A stretch of DNA of 64,000 nucleotides from Dendrophyllia cribrosa (taxonomy: Eukaryota > Cnidaria > Anthozoa > Scleractinia > Dendrophylliidae), in assembly GCA_024195265.1 (NCBI GenBank), contig JAJLRJ010000009.1:32204274-32268273 (forward strand). Reading direction: 5' to 3'. Below the pieces are notes generated by a model that made no database searches, was not told where the DNA came from, and saw only the letters and a list, made by a program, of their open reading frames with translations. Below are positions 1-11,050 of the stretch, in pieces (position 1 is the stretch's first letter; the number at the start of each line of letters is the position of its first letter). A program made the translations under genes and the position numbers.

Positions 1-328
1 CTTTATTGGCGATGCATTTGACATAATCCATTTCTGTTTTCTCTTGGTTTGTATCCTTAATCCACTTCACAAGCAGATTTTTCCCCTCGTTTTCTTCAAA
101 TTGGTCTTTGATGAATTCGTCAATGTGGAGGTCTTGCCTTTTATGCTCGACCATACGTCTGTGGATGTCATTTGATCGACCAACATAAATAACTTCTGGG
201 TCATCGTAGAGTCGTTTGACCCCAATCACGTAAATTCCCTCTATGTGAGGGATTTTTTCCACCTCATAGGGTCTCCACATTTTATTCAACAATTTTGTGC
301 AAATATTAGATACCATCGCGGTCTCGCT
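1..328 (-). CDS. GIY-YIG nuclease-like protein, type I copy A (3' end outside window)
   Basis: Coding exon of a small stand-alone GIY-YIG protein. The start codon is at 316-314; the exon opens at about 328 after a TTTACAG acceptor, and the reading frame runs off the left edge near the codons for VKCIANK. It is almost identical to the complete copies at 33583-33945 and 52808-53170, which give 116 residues. Visible core: GIY at residues 27-29, YVG at 44-46, Arg53/54 and His58, and the Glu at 95; the terminal Asn is outside the window. GIY-YIG proteins cleave one DNA strand per active site with a divalent metal; the substrate of this family is unknown. Promoter and non-coding exon 1 lie at about 3032-3122. 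I cannot see whether the missing end is intact. Confidence 0.85.
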
Positions 329-496
329 CTGTAAACCAAACAAATATATGAATATATAAATATGTGAATCGCTTTGTGCTTGAAGGGAATAAGTTGGTCA
401 TCCAACGACAATGGAGCAGTTAGTTGTTCAATATTTCCCTGTCCATGTTCATACTACTAATAGACAACTTCGCGTTTGTTGAAGGATCGTGGATAA

Positions 497-736
497 TCAG
501 CACAATATGGTCAGGGGCACACACCAAAGGCTTTTTAAAAGAATCAAAGCCATGTTTATGTTTCTTTCGATGATTTCATGCCGGGTACCCCTTGCCTCTT
601 TCACCGAATTCTCCCAGTTCCTGATCGCGATCCGAGGGGGTGGCTTTGTTAGGTATGTGCCTATCCTAAATTGACGGCAGTCCCCCCCGGGATCGATCGT
701 GATGCTCACCATAGAGATGATGGAATGCGATGGCAT
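497..736 (-). pseudogene. Decayed copy of a conserved intronic open block (possible alternative exon)
   Basis: An open frame containing NWENSVKEARGT and HEIIERNINMALIL is conserved at the same place in units B and C. In B and C it ends in a strong GTGAGT donor that would join in frame to the GIY-YIG exon. In this copy two extra bases near 536 shift the frame and the donor has become GTGTGTG, so if it was ever an exon it is dead here. Function not recognised. Confidence 0.35.
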
Positions 737-1084
737 GGGGTCAGACTATCCTTTATGTCCTTTATCTCTTACAAAATCAACGATATAAAAAATAAAATTG
801 GTTTTACAGGTATACGTTCTGATTTATAAGGAGCCTGTAAGGAGTTTTTTTTTTTCGTATGAAATTATCGAAGAAGGTAAAATATTGAGTCATCCTTACG
901 TGACACTGAGCTGTTTTGGTACGAGAGTCGAAGTCAGTATCCATGAAGCCTAGAATAGACCTTATTCGCCGTCTACGTCATAACGCTGTCACGTGATCTC
1001 TATTGGGTAAACAAACATTGAACTTTCGCAGAAATCTTACGCGGCTCGTGGCTTTCTGGTATGAAATTCTGATCTTGCGCGGCT

Positions 1085-1470
1085 ATGGTTCATTACTGTT
1101 GTGTTTTTGATTGTTGCAATAGTTCTGCTGATAAGGAATTATCATTTCATGACTTTCCCAAGGATGAAAACCTCGTAAAGGTGAAAAATATAGCTAAATT
1201 TGACGGCGAGTCGAGTATCCGTTCGTCGCACGTGTTTCAGGTGTTTACTCTGCAGGTTCAAATTATAAGCTTTATGTTTTTTTTATTATTGTTATTATTT
1301 CAAGGTTTGGATTACGCGAATTAAAAGGGATCCGAATAAATATTTCAAAGTGACGAAAATATGCTTTCCCTCTCAGCATTTTACAATGGAAAGAAAGGAA
1401 TCTGTCCATCCGTATTTTTGTGGACCGTACAAAAACAAGAAGGGTGAATTTGTGAGAATTTTCATTTTCT
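1085..1470 (+). pseudogene. THAP zinc-finger exon pair, relic
   Basis: The first part starts MVHYCCVFDCCN and runs through SFHDFPKDENLVK, the classic N-terminal half of a THAP DNA-binding domain. A GTGAAA donor at about 1180 and a TTTCAG acceptor at about 1304 would splice it in phase to VWITRIKRDPNKYFKVTK and then C-FPSQ-HF, which corresponds to the second half with its C-x-x-H pair (two extra residues sit between the last Cys and His). The downstream frame stops at about 1472. Known family: C2CH zinc module that binds DNA, found in host factors and P-type transposases. Here it lies inside the transposon at 955-2102, so it is probably a transposase remnant. Confidence 0.6.
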
Positions 1471-1501
1471 TCTGACTTCCTAAACACAACGATTTAACAT
1501 T

Positions 1502-1815
1502 GGGCTATTGCATAAAATTTTTGTACCCCCCGGGTTGAGGAACAGTGGATTTCTTCAGGGTTCGCAGCACATTTTGACGGAATTCTTTAGGGGGTCATGT
1601 GTTAATATGACGAATTCTTTGGGGAACTAAGTTAAAAACAAAGGAATTCTTCAGGGATGGCAGGAAAAACACAGTCGAGGATAGGGAATTCTTTAGGGGG
1701 ACACTGTTTTGGAAAGGAATTCTACAGGGGGATGGTCTTTCTGGGGACTTCTTGAGGGGCGATGCACAAACTGTGTTCCTCAACAGGGGGGTGCGGATAT
1801 TAAATGCAATAGCCC
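1502..1815. mobile_element. Non-autonomous inverted-repeat element, ATT flanks
   Basis: Ends are GGGCTATTGCAT and ATGCAATAGCCC, with ATT on both sides (1499-1501 and 1816-1818). The interior carries several imperfect copies of GGAATTCTTTAGGGGG, partly as a tandem array. It sits inside the larger transposon at 955-2102 and so is younger than it. A 3-bp duplication would fit the PIF/Harbinger class, but ATT is not the usual TWA. Confidence 0.6.
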
Positions 1816-1834
1816 ATTGCACGCTAAAGCGCTC

Positions 1835-2000
1835 GACTACTGGCAGATCATGGCCCACGTAAACATCATGAATATAATTTTCGGTAAAAAAATATCCTTT
1901 GGAGCCAATGTCCTTTTTGCCACATCCTTCCAGGTGCTTTTGTATTTGTTGAGTAATAAACTTTGGCAAAAGGCGAAGACTTTTAGTCCAAATTATAGCG
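1835..2000 (-). pseudogene. SWIM/YqaJ-type protein fragment
   Basis: The minus-strand frame reads PKFITQQIQKHLEGCGKKD then KGYFFTENYIHDVYVGHD. From memory this matches the segment just before the SWIM zinc finger in large invertebrate proteins that also carry a YqaJ-type exonuclease domain. Only about 50 residues survive, and the frame is open only between stops. It faces the THAP exon across the nested element. Assignment is by recalled motif only. Confidence 0.4.
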
Positions 2001-2543
2001 TTATTCTCTCCGCGCTGGAGTAGTCACTCAGTCAAAGACACCATTTTGTTCAGTTTGTTTACCCAATACAGATCACGTGACCATAGCGCGAATAAGGTCT
2101 ATTCAGTCTCGGGACCCCTTCCAAGAAAACTGATCATGCGTGGACAATTTCCGAGAATTGTTTTGAGCTCAAAAGCATGATTTTAATACTAATAAATGTA
2201 AGCGGTCTCAAATAGTCGGGCATCTGGATTAGGCTTTCGGTTGACCAATGGAGAATCGAGAAATTTGCTGTTTTTCCATTGCATTTACAGTACAAACATG
2301 ATATAACTTAATACACGTACAATACAGGAATAAGTGCTCTTACCGTTGATGAAAATGTAAAAGTTAGATTTCGACAACTGCACTAGATCTGGCAGAACAG
2401 CCTTCAAATTCTGAAAGAAAATCAGTTTAAACCCTCTATCATTCAGTACAAAGTAAAACTGATCGAACTTGCTTCTAGAGCGGTCGAGCCAAGGTTAAAG
2501 TCTTTACTTTATCAATACCATCAATACCATTTTCATATGCAAT

Positions 2544-2727
2544 AGACAAATTCGGCTAACGTTTTGTTGTACCCAATTCAAACCTATTGGGATTAGAACT
2601 CTTTGTTCGTCATATTTCCATATCAATGGAGCATTGACATGGAAATTATATGGAAATATTGTGAACAAAGAATCTTATTCCCAGAAGGTTTGAATTGGGT
2701 ACAACAATGCGTTAGCCGAATTTGTCT
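2544..2727. mobile_element. 184-bp fold-back element with AT target duplication
   Basis: Ends AGACAAATTCGGCTAACG and its inverted copy; arms also share TTGTTGTACCCAATTC. The empty site is visible in unit B (GCAATTGTAA near 35008), so the flanking AT (2542-2543, 2728-2729) is a 2-bp duplication. Two-base AT duplications are reported for ISL2EU/IS4EU-type elements. The element at 51403-51572 has the same AGAC end and the same AT duplication. Confidence 0.75.
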
Positions 2728-3031
2728 ATTGTAATTTTTGAACTCATATTATGCTGGAAAATGAAATTTCGCTAATGCTGTCTACTGCTCATTGCTTTTT
2801 TTCGCTGTAGAATTTGCAATTTTTTAAGATCGCGAACGATTGTACGATTTCGAGCAAGCGGACCTCTTCTTGTACGCTTTTGTTCGCGCCATAATTTCGC
2901 CCGTTTCAGTTTTTTCTTTCGCCGATTATCTTTCCCTGGATCTCCAAGGAAGGGCCATTTTCCGCTACAAAAAAGCTGTAAAATTTTTGTCTAGAGAGGA
3001 AAGCAGAAAAGGATCAAGAAAATAACTATAC

Positions 3032-3220
3032 CTCTTTTCTTTGCTCGATCGTCTTCTTCAGTTGCAATAGGGATTTGAATTTGCCGCCGTCGAAGATCAT
3101 ATTTATAGACCCCATGACGTAATGGCCATTTTGAGCTTCCCCTACTTCATGACCACTCAGACATGGGCTTCTAAAATCTGATTGGACATCAGCCAAAGAG
3201 TATTTTCCCTTCCTCTAAAA
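3032..3220 (-). promoter_or_regulatory. Promoter and non-coding exon 1 of type I copy A
   Basis: Read on the minus strand: a CCAAT at about 3183, a CRE-like TTACGTCA at 3122-3115, a TATA box CTATAAATATG at 3108-3098, then a GACGGCGGCAAATTC leader and a splice donor GTATAG at 3031. Transcription should start near 3070. The CCAAT facing the TATA (ATTGG on this strand in other copies, for example 54696-54700) is mutated to CCACT here. The cassette recurs at each type I-III gene, which is the main evidence for function. Confidence 0.6.
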
Positions 3221-3531
3221 ATATAATCCAATATAAACAAAAATGAAAGGGATATTTACCCGGAAAATATGCTTAATAAACAATTGTCTTGTCAGTAATG
3301 ATGCAATTTCTTATGTTTCTCAAATCCTATTGGCTCAATTAATCATCGAAGGGATATTTCCCTTAGATATCGAAAGTGTTTGTAATTTTAATTCCCTCAG
3401 CTATAAATATTGCAGATTGAATAAAATCAGTGTTTTAGAAATGCTGATGTGCAAGTTGGCTTTTCCCGCTCTTTTATGAAATGGCTTCATGATGAAATTT
3501 CTTGTCTGTCATCGAAAGGGAATTTCCCTTA

Positions 3532-4255
3532 GGCCTAGTTTATACGTCGAATTTAATTCAGACGGATTTAATTCGCATTAACTTCGTCTGTGAGACGTCG
3601 ATATTATTATATAGCTCCGATTTAGACGACGAATTAAATTCAGACGAATTTAAAAACTAGTGAGCCGTGACTGCCATCGAACAGGAGGAAAAAACATGGC
3701 GCGCTTCAGGAAATGGATTGTTGTTTCCATGATTTATATTAGGGAAAGATTGAAAAGGCTTCAACTTCTTCATCAAATGATATCATTAGCTGTGATCAGG
3801 AAACGATTATTGTTGCAAGTCTCGATTATACTCTGTTTCTCAATGCATTCTTGTGAAACTGTCCAGAATTCAAATATTCGCAGATGTCGTCGCTTTCACA
3901 GAAATCGGGGATGGTGGAATTTGGTCTTTGCCTTACTGCGCAGGCGAATTGAAAGGATATGTCATCAAGTCACGTATTCCTCAGTTTCCCGCCACTTGAA
4001 TTACGCCACACAACAGATACGACATTACATTTAATGTAATTGAAATTTATGCATTAGGTTCGATGCGTCTGAAATTCGACGTCTAAATTCACACGCTTTT
4101 CAGACGTTGTATCCGTCTGGTCCAGACGGATACAACGTCTGGACGAATTTAATTATGGGAGATGGTTTTAAACGTCGCTCTTCAGACGAATTTAATTCCT
4201 TGCATTAAATTCGTCTGAATTATTTTCGTCTGAAATTCGACGTATAAACTAGGCC
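3532..4255. mobile_element. 724-bp PIF/Harbinger-like element, TTA duplication
   Basis: Ends GGCCTAGTTTATACGTCG and inverse, flanked by TTA (3529-3531 and 4256-4258). Unit B has the empty site (TTTCCCTTAGATATCG at 35841). A TWA duplication with a GG-starting terminal repeat is the PIF/Harbinger signature. An open frame at 3660-4034 on the plus strand includes RFHRNRGWWNLVF, which resembles the N-terminal region of Harbinger-type transposases, but the catalytic DDE part is missing. Arms contain many TTCAGACGAATTTAAT-type repeats. Confidence 0.75.
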
Positions 4256-4258
4256 TTA

Positions 4259-5822
4259 GATATCGAAAGTGCCGGAATAGCACATTTTTAAACGATGATG
4301 TGATATCGGCTATAAATATTACAGATTGGATAATGAAATACAGTGTTTACAAATGCTGATATAGCAATTTCTGTTTCCCGCTCTTTTTCAAAATGAAAAC
4401 GAAGAATCGAAACACTTCGCGCTTAATGGGAATCATTTGTAATCAGGGCAAACATGCCGCCATATACAGTGTTTGCACAGGCTTACCATTATCTGTTTGT
4501 GTGGTGTACTGTGCATCTGTAATGGCGTATCGGTTTATAAAACTAGCCTCACTAAAGGCAAAAATTCGTGAAAATTAAGTAATGAAATTAAAATTAAAAC
4601 TTTTAAAATCACTGTCATGTTGTTTAACTTTGTTTTTCAGTGTTTATTTTTATGATTTGTGGCTCGCGAATGCGATATTTTTTTTTAATAACGGTTCCAC
4701 TCGCTCTAAAAAGTAGAGAAAGCCAAGAACAAGGCATGCATTTTGGAAAACCACGAATCCCCCACCCGGCCGAACATTTCGCCAAAAATATCCCGATTCG
4801 TTCACACGAAAAATTCCTGGCCTTCGAAAGAACAGTCTTTGAACTACGTTTAGGCCAAATTTGAGTTCGTTTTGATGGCGGATTCGCCTTTAATTCAAGC
4901 CCAAACTTTCGAATACGACCGTTAATATGCTTTCTCCCTATGATTTGCAAGATAAGCCGACTCACTAGGAATTCGAAGAATGCATTTTTCCGTTAAAATT
5001 TGAATTCGCGTGCGACAATAAGTAATCCTAATTTAGCTGATGCTCATGTCTAGGATGGATGGCCGAAGGTAGTGTCTTATAGTCTTCGCAAGTGGACAGG
5101 CCGACCTGCATGGATCTAATAGCAGGCATGGCGGCCGATTGGAAAGTTTTGGTGCTAGAGTAGCATTATAGGGGAGTAAGTTCTAAGTCCTGACTGTTCT
5201 AGGTAACAAAGAGTAGCTGTACTGGAGTAGGGTTGAAGAGGCTGTATCTGTATACATATACATTCGTTATACCTAGTGTACCTAGAGTTAGGAGTAACAC
5301 TGCGTGGAAATGAAATATTAACAAGGTTATTACAGTAGTCGCCTTTGTTCCAGGGTGTCCCAGCCTAAGGAAGAGTTGATGATATTAATATGACTAATAA
5401 GCACGAGTTAAAAAGCAAACGGAATCTAACAAAATACTGCATCCCCCAACACTAGCAATGTTTGACCAACAGTTTATTTTCAAAAACATCGAGCCTTGGA
5501 TAACAATATAAAAATGCCTAATAATTTTTTTTCTATAAGTGAGAAGATCACAAAACCGTTCTTTAATAACAAGCTGAATCTAGATGATAGTTCAATACCG
5601 TGAATTAAAGTTCCACTGAGGTAATCATTATATAAACGTGTACTCAGCTATGGGTTTGTTACTACGATATATGTGACACGATACCTTTATAATGGTACAC
5701 TATTAAGGCCTCTAAAGTTCTTTGCATCCTAATCATAACACAAAACGATACTTAAGTTGACTATGATTTGATTATAAAGCTACAACTACATTGAATGAAG
5801 CAAACAGAAGTCTAATTTCTTT
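4259..5822. other. Spacer between type I promoter and type II gene, no gene seen
   Basis: Homologous to 35850-37462 and 55040-56759 in units B and C. Short open frames differ between copies and are not conserved, so I see no gene. The segment next to 5760-5822 is probably the 3' untranslated end of the type II gene. Confidence 0.5.
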
Positions 5823-6233
5823 CTACAAGGCCTTCGATTTCTGTCGGTTTCTTAAGACAAACTCACTAACATACGTTTCACGTTTTCTATTATACTCCAA
5901 CGGATATCGAAGTTTTCCCTCAATACAATTAATGTAATTGCCTTCGTGACATTTGCTACCGCTATCCTCCACCCATTTTATTAATAGGTTATTTCCACCG
6001 TTGTTTTTGAATTGCCCTTTCACAAAAACATCAATCGCCAAATATTGCCTCTTATGCTCGAGTAATCTTCGATACATATTTTTTGAGTGGCCCACGTAAA
6101 GGTACACAACTGCTCTGTTTGGATGCACGTAGCTTATGGCATAAATGCCTTCAGCTTCTGGAACTTGACCAAGGTTAGTGGCGTAAGATCCCCATACTTT
6201 ACTAATAAGGCGCTGACAAATATCGGAAGCCAT
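5823..6233 (-). CDS. GIY-YIG nuclease-like protein, type II copy A
   Basis: Complete 136-residue coding exon. The start chosen is the ATG immediately after the acceptor CTTTCAG, giving MASDICQRL; the same start serves the type II copy at 37828. An upstream in-frame Met exists but lies in the intron. Core: GIY 29-31, YVG 46-48, Arg56, His60, Glu97 and Asn115; this six-part set resembles GIY-YIG restriction enzymes such as Eco29kI more than the UvrC or Slx1 type. There is no extra domain, signal peptide or membrane segment, so the protein is expected in cytoplasm or nucleus. The first exon and promoter appear to be at 13260-13372. The C-terminus is 15 residues longer than in copy B. Confidence 0.85.
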   Translation of the reverse strand: MASDICQRLISKVWGSYATNLGQVPEAEGIYAISYVHPNRAVVYLYVGHSKNMYRRLLEHKRQYLAIDVFVKGQFKNNGGNNLLIKWVEDSGSKCHEGNYINCIEGKLRYPLEYNRKRETYVSEFVLRNRQKSKAL

Positions 6234-6410
6234 CTGAAAGATAAAACAAAATTGTATTGCCCGAGCGTCATTGCTTTTAGTGGCACCGCAAGCCTCGTTT
6301 TCACTAGCGGCATACACATAGGCATAAGCAGAAGAATAAGGATCAATCTTATTCCTATGTTAACGTTCCTTTTCACTTGACGCAAATTCTTATACTTCCT
6401 CTGATGCTTA

Positions 6411-6440
6411 TGCTTATGCTTATGCTTATGCTTAGGCTTA
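6411..6440. repeat. GCTTAT simple repeat
   Basis: Six-base tandem repeat GCTTAT/ATAAGC, continued at 6889-6916 on the other side of the nested element. It belongs to an older inverted-repeat element that begins near 6290 (TTTTCACTAGCGGCATA) and is also present in units B (about 37897-38095) and C (about 57478-58235). Confidence 0.6.
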
Positions 6441-6890
6441 GGCTTGGTTCCCACTAGCGACATAACGATCATAATCATAATCATATACATAGTCAAAATC
6501 ATAACGTTGTTATGATCTAGTGGGAACACATACGAACAAACCGTTGACTTAAAATTTGACGCTCATCAAAGTTGGACGCCATCTTGGAATAACATGAACT
6601 GCAAATTACTAGAACGAGGACGTTCATTGGCCAAAATACAATGAATGAACATACGTCATTATGATCACCACTATGAGCGCTAGATTTTACGTTCCCACTA
6701 CGACATAAACATAATCACAGACATAATCATAATCATAACAAAATGCCCGATCATTTTCTTATGATTATGATTATGTCGATCCTAAGGGTATTTATGATTA
6801 TGTTTTTCGGCGTTCCCACTACGACATAAGCGACATAACGCCCCTTATGATTATGATTATCATCGTTATGTCGCTAGTGGGAACCAAGCC
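6441..6890. mobile_element. 450-bp inverted-repeat element, TTA duplication
   Basis: Ends GGCTTGGTTCCCACTAGCGA and its inverse, extending as ATAACGAT-type A/T repeats, flanked by TTA on both sides. Interior modules GTTCCCACTACGACATAA repeat the end sequence, suggesting stacked insertions of the same family. No coding capacity. It splits the older GCTTAT-rich element. Confidence 0.65.
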
Positions 6891-7065
6891 TTATGCTTAT
6901 GCTTATGTTGCTATTGTTGAAAACTAGGATTTAATATACACAACTACCCTTGCGCTGTCATAGTTAAAGACTTGTCTAAAATGATAACACCCGATAACAG
7001 CCGTTGCATGATACCATTATAAAATGTCAAACAGCCTCTATCTAGCTAGTCTGCCTCGCAGACGG

Positions 7066-7110
7066 AATCAACCGCTGGTAAAGTCAAGTCACCAGCGGTT
7101 GATTTCGGCT
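7066..7110. other. Conserved hairpin in type II intron
   Basis: AACCGCTGG, a loop TAAAGTCAAGTCA, then CCAGCGGTT forms a 9-bp stem. The same hairpin is present at 38250-38285 and 58385-58420; there one arm reads CCGGCGGTT, which keeps pairing through a G-U. Function unknown; it may only be a shared repeat. Confidence 0.35.
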
Positions 7111-7940
7111 GCAAAGCAGGCTATATCTAGGCAGCCGCCTGTCAGATATGCTTCCGCAATGCCTCACCCCCAGGTGTATTTAATATCTTGGATCAAAGAG
7201 GCGAAGCCAAACAACCTTCATTATCCTCCTAGGAATTTTTCCATTCCCATCAGCCCAATCGCTCCGTATTTTTCCGCTACGTGATGCCAAGATTATTTTT
7301 TCCGGCTAGGAAAGATATAACTACATATGTTTTCCTCAGAAAACGGGATTTCATCCTACTCGATGGAACTGATAAGCAATTATTAACGTTCTAAATGCAC
7401 TGAGCTAACCTTGGGCCAATTTTTCTTCTGTTTATATCAACTATTTATTTCTAAATAAATACCTTTTTTGCACTGTTATATTTAGTCCAAAGTGGTGATC
7501 GACTGACGGCTGCTTTGAATGGTTTTCAGCTTACGGTACCTAGGAAAACAAGGGTAACAGGATCAGCCCGAATAATACAGTTGTAATGTCGGATTTGTAT
7601 CTATACTTACCTCTGAAGGTTTAATAGTCAGTAACTGACCGTCTTTGAACTTGGAAGTAATAGTATTAAGACTCGACGAGAGCTGCTCTTGACGGACGTA
7701 TTACTTAGGGGCCCACATTAATTACTTTGGGCTCCTGATTACTTTCATTACGTCAGGTATATTTTATGCTAATGTAAATTTTGACCAATGAGGAAACTCG
7801 ATTGCAGGGTCCTGAATACTTTTAGCCGGAGAAACAAACGGCAGCAGACAAATATTTGGCAGAATGCCTGTTCTTCCCTATTTTTATAGGAAAATTGTAA
7901 CGGTATGTGATTTCTTAGAAAAATCGAATACTATAGACTA

Positions 7941-8085
7941 CAGTGGAACCTGGACATGGCGAACCCCTTTATAACGAAGACCCCGGTAGTAACGAACGAT
8001 ATTCTTTGAACCAGTTATAGTGGAATGTATATGGAAAAGACATTTACCCAGTCCCCTGGCACTTCGTTAAATCGGGGTTCCACTG
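7941..8085. mobile_element. 145-bp Tc1/mariner-like MITE
   Basis: Ends CAGTGGAACC and GGTTCCACTG with TA on each side (7939-7940, 8086-8087). Unit B shows the empty site at 39066 (GACTACAATAACGG). TA duplication and CAGT ends fit Tc1/mariner-type elements. Confidence 0.8.
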
Positions 8086-10117
8086 TAGAACGGTGTGTTT
8101 GTGCTCATTCATTTTTAATAAAACACACTTTCTAGGGAGCCATAAAAAGTGTTCTAACAACGAGGTATCCGTACAAAACTGTCAACATTTCTTTTTTCTT
8201 GAACACATCAAAATTATTTTTTTAAGATATTGTTAACCAACCAAAGGTATATATAGATCCAGGTAGACCTGCGTGATCAGAATGCAAATTACGAGCTGGC
8301 TTTCTTGACACGCTTTCACGTGTCCAACTGTCACGCATTTAAATGCGGAGGCCTGGAACTAGGGAATCAGTCATGAGTGACTCTTTCCAAGAAAACCGAT
8401 ATTTTGGTCACTCTTGAACGATTTCCCGAGATTCCGAGAAAACTGTGCTTTTAATCTAACATGAATGTTAAGGTGAAGTAATAAGGGCAACAATTCTGCG
8501 TTGCAGGTCGCAGCCGCCTGTAATACGCGCAACAAACAATCTCAACCTGCAACGCACATTTTTTGCGCGACAAGTTTCACGAAAATGCTGCCCGTATTGC
8601 TTTTCCTTTAAAGATATGAGCTTTGGCGTTGGTCAGTTCTCAGGAGATGCGCCAAGAAAAGTTTGACATGAGCGTCTTCATGAACTTCATTGCAACAGCT
8701 ACGGCTGGGACGGTAATCGACAAAAGGTCGATACGAAAATCAGTACTTTGTGGGAAGCGAAAGTGGCGTAGCTCTTACCTTAAGTACTGTGTACAATTTG
8801 CCGAACTGCGTGGTATGAAAGACTTCGAGTTCTATTATCAAAAGAAAACAGAACAGAAAACAACGTGGTTAGAAACTCAACAAACAGTGGACCTCTACGA
8901 TATACATATATAAACTACGCAGTTTGATCTTCCAAACTACGCGAGTACGGTATATTTCATTCATAATTTCATCTCATCTAGTTTCATGCATTTACGTTTT
9001 AGCTTTCGTTGCATTTAATAGTCCAGTAATTATATGTTATACCTTAGAAAATTGCAACAGAAAGTCTTTTGCGCTAAATTATACCTTAAGTGTCCCTAAC
9101 TAACATATCAAAAATCGAGAAAAATCGACGCAGGGCAAATTTGTTATAACTAATTTGCACAATTTCAAAATGGCCGCTTGTTTACGTTTTTACGAATAAT
9201 AAATATTGCAACGGAATTATTTTTGCATCATAAACCTCTTTAAGTGCCCGCAACCAACATATCAAAAATTGAGAAAAATATACGCACGGAAAATGGTTAA
9301 TTGCATAAGTCCAAAATGGCGGCTTTTTCTGCTTGTGGGAATAAAATTTGCTGAGAAAATCGAAACCACCAAAAACTCAACATGCGTAAGTAGTAACGCA
9401 GCACGTTATCTTAAAGAAAGACATCTTTAGGTGTTTCATATAATTCTGCTTTAAAAAATGCTTAAAAAGTATAGCAATATTTGCAACACGGATGATTACC
9501 TGATAGCGATATACTTTAACACACAGTTACTACGGATTCACTTCACAGATACAACTACTAAAATTCCACCAACTCTGCTTGTTCAATGTGATCTTCGTCG
9601 TTGTCGTCCAGAGAAATCTTTGAGTGTGAATTGGTACAGTTGACAGCCTTGCACTCGCTACATGTAAATGAACATGGTAGATCGAATTTCCTGCAACTGC
9701 ATTTCCGATTGTTGCATCCCTACTTGCAGGTGCATCTGACAATTTTATGAAGATTCTTGGGGGCTGGTGCTAAATCCATCGACCGTGCTTCAAAACGATC
9801 TTGAACTGGTATCTACCCCAGTCTTCTGGATTAAATTTTTCTTACCCCATCCACTGCTAAACTTGTAAGTAGACGCGACCACTGTGATAGCTGGCGACAG
9901 CTGCATTAATTAGGGGATAGACTGTGGATTTGCACAGTTGTGTTGCTTGTCGCTACTTTCTCACAGAAACGTCTTTTGCATAGTACATCTAACTCTTCAT
10001 CAGGTTGACCTCCATGTAAATAACATATATATAGAGCTCGTTCACCAGCAACGACGATTTCCTCTTTAGATAAATATGTGTGAAATATGAATATGTGAAT
10101 ATGAAAATGTGAATAAG

Positions 10118-10345
10118 ACAAGACAAGACAAGACATTTATTATCATAATTATCGGCATGTGTAATGTCTTGGCACGCAGTTAGCAAAAAAGACGCTAGTC
10201 GAGGCGTGCCAAATTAATTCTATTACAAATCAGATATTACAGGTAATAAGTCAAATGCAAAGAAAAGAAAAGAAGAAATATGTGTAATAAATTCAAAGCA
10301 AGAAAATCTGTTTAATGCAAACTGTAAAAGAAGCTAAGGTTTAGG
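10118..10345 (-). mobile_element. Retroposon 3' end with AAGAC repeat tail
   Basis: On the plus strand a run of AAGACAAGACAAGAC is followed by ATTTATTATC, the layout of a LINE or SINE 3' end inserted in reverse. No coding sequence remains. Right limit is uncertain. Confidence 0.4.
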
Positions 10346-10364
10346 ATTTCGCGATTTTATTTTT

Positions 10365-11050
10365 TTATTTGTCAAGGTAAACATCTTTGTCTTTTAATAT
10401 TTCAAAGAACACACTGATTAATTTTCGTTTAAACACATATTTTGACATATCTCTCATTCTACCTGGTATCTCATTGTGTGAAATCTTCCTGAAAGCTGGG
10501 TCACTTGTCAACTTGCGAAGTGCTGTTCCTTTGCCCATTCCACAAAACCGCGAGGTTGTATCACAGCCGAAAACAGCATGCGCAAAGAGCAGTAAATGAC
10601 GCTTGTCACTGACTGTGTTAATGAACCTCTGTTTGTTTTCATTGTTCGACAGAAAGAGTTCTTTCTTTGTTTTCAGAGGCATTAATCTAACAGAATTCTC
10701 TTGCGGACCCACTATGCCGTTTGATCGACGAAGGGCAAAAGACAATCTACCATGAACTTTGTCAGCCCAACTATCACCTCGCTCCTTACAAGTTCGTTCG
10801 TTGTTGTTTGAAAATCTGAAGTTCTTACAGGAAAGGCTTTTAAACCTCCTTTGTTTCCCGACAGTTTAGCAGGCTGACTGCAAAACAAACAGTGTTCGCA
10901 AAACTTAAACATTGGTTCACTAGACCGAAGATTGCGACTAAAGTTCGGTTCTTCGAACGTTTGTTTTTTTGGCACGTTACATGTACTATTAAATAAAGTT
11001 CTTGTTACAGTAGTTGCGTTTGCAATCTTGATGTACAGACTGTCCTGCAA
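10365..11050 (-). pseudogene. FEN1/XPG-like and Cys-rich protein relic of the host transposon
   Basis: Two overlapping minus-strand frames. The upstream one (11050-10712) includes FCEHCLFCSQPAK and GLKAFPVRTSDFQTT, a Cys-rich segment seen, as I recall, in large cnidarian multicopy proteins. The downstream one (10745-10365) includes LLLFAHAVFGCDTTS and FCGMGKGTALRKL. GCD followed by G-x-GKxxAL resembles the helix-hairpin region of FEN1/XPG-type PIN nucleases (GCDY...GIGPKxA). The frames differ and no start is clear, so it is a decayed gene, probably carried by the transposon at 9020-12734. Confidence 0.45.

Larger units (their letters stand above)
955..2102. mobile_element. DNA transposon insertion with THAP and SWIM-like relics
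   Basis: This stretch is absent from units B and C, which read straight through at 34550 and 53800. Its ends are inverted repeats, ATAGACCTTATTCGC at the left and the reverse complement at the right, and homology continues inward through TCACGTGA and GGTAAACAAA on both sides. No clean target-site duplication can be read. Inside are a THAP-domain exon on the plus strand, a SWIM/YqaJ-like fragment on the minus strand and a nested 314-bp element. THAP domains occur in P-type transposases, so a P-like or other THAP-carrying transposon is likely; the superfamily is not proven. Confidence 0.7.
329..3031 (-). other. Intron of type I copy A
   Basis: Inferred intron between the non-coding first exon (donor GTATAG at 3031-3026) and the coding exon (acceptor AG at 330-329). 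It is 2.7 kb, against 1.40 kb in copies B (33946-35348) and C (53171-54574); the excess is mainly the insertions at 955-2102 and 2544-2727. The rest aligns closely with B and C. Parts of it (for example around 2110-2200) also resemble the type II intron near 8385-8465, so the genes probably duplicated together with their introns. Confidence 0.6.

Noticed and set aside
8623..8913. 96-codon plus-strand frame in the type II intron
   Set aside because: The homologous sequence in unit B (39660-39950) has early stops, so the frame is not conserved as protein.
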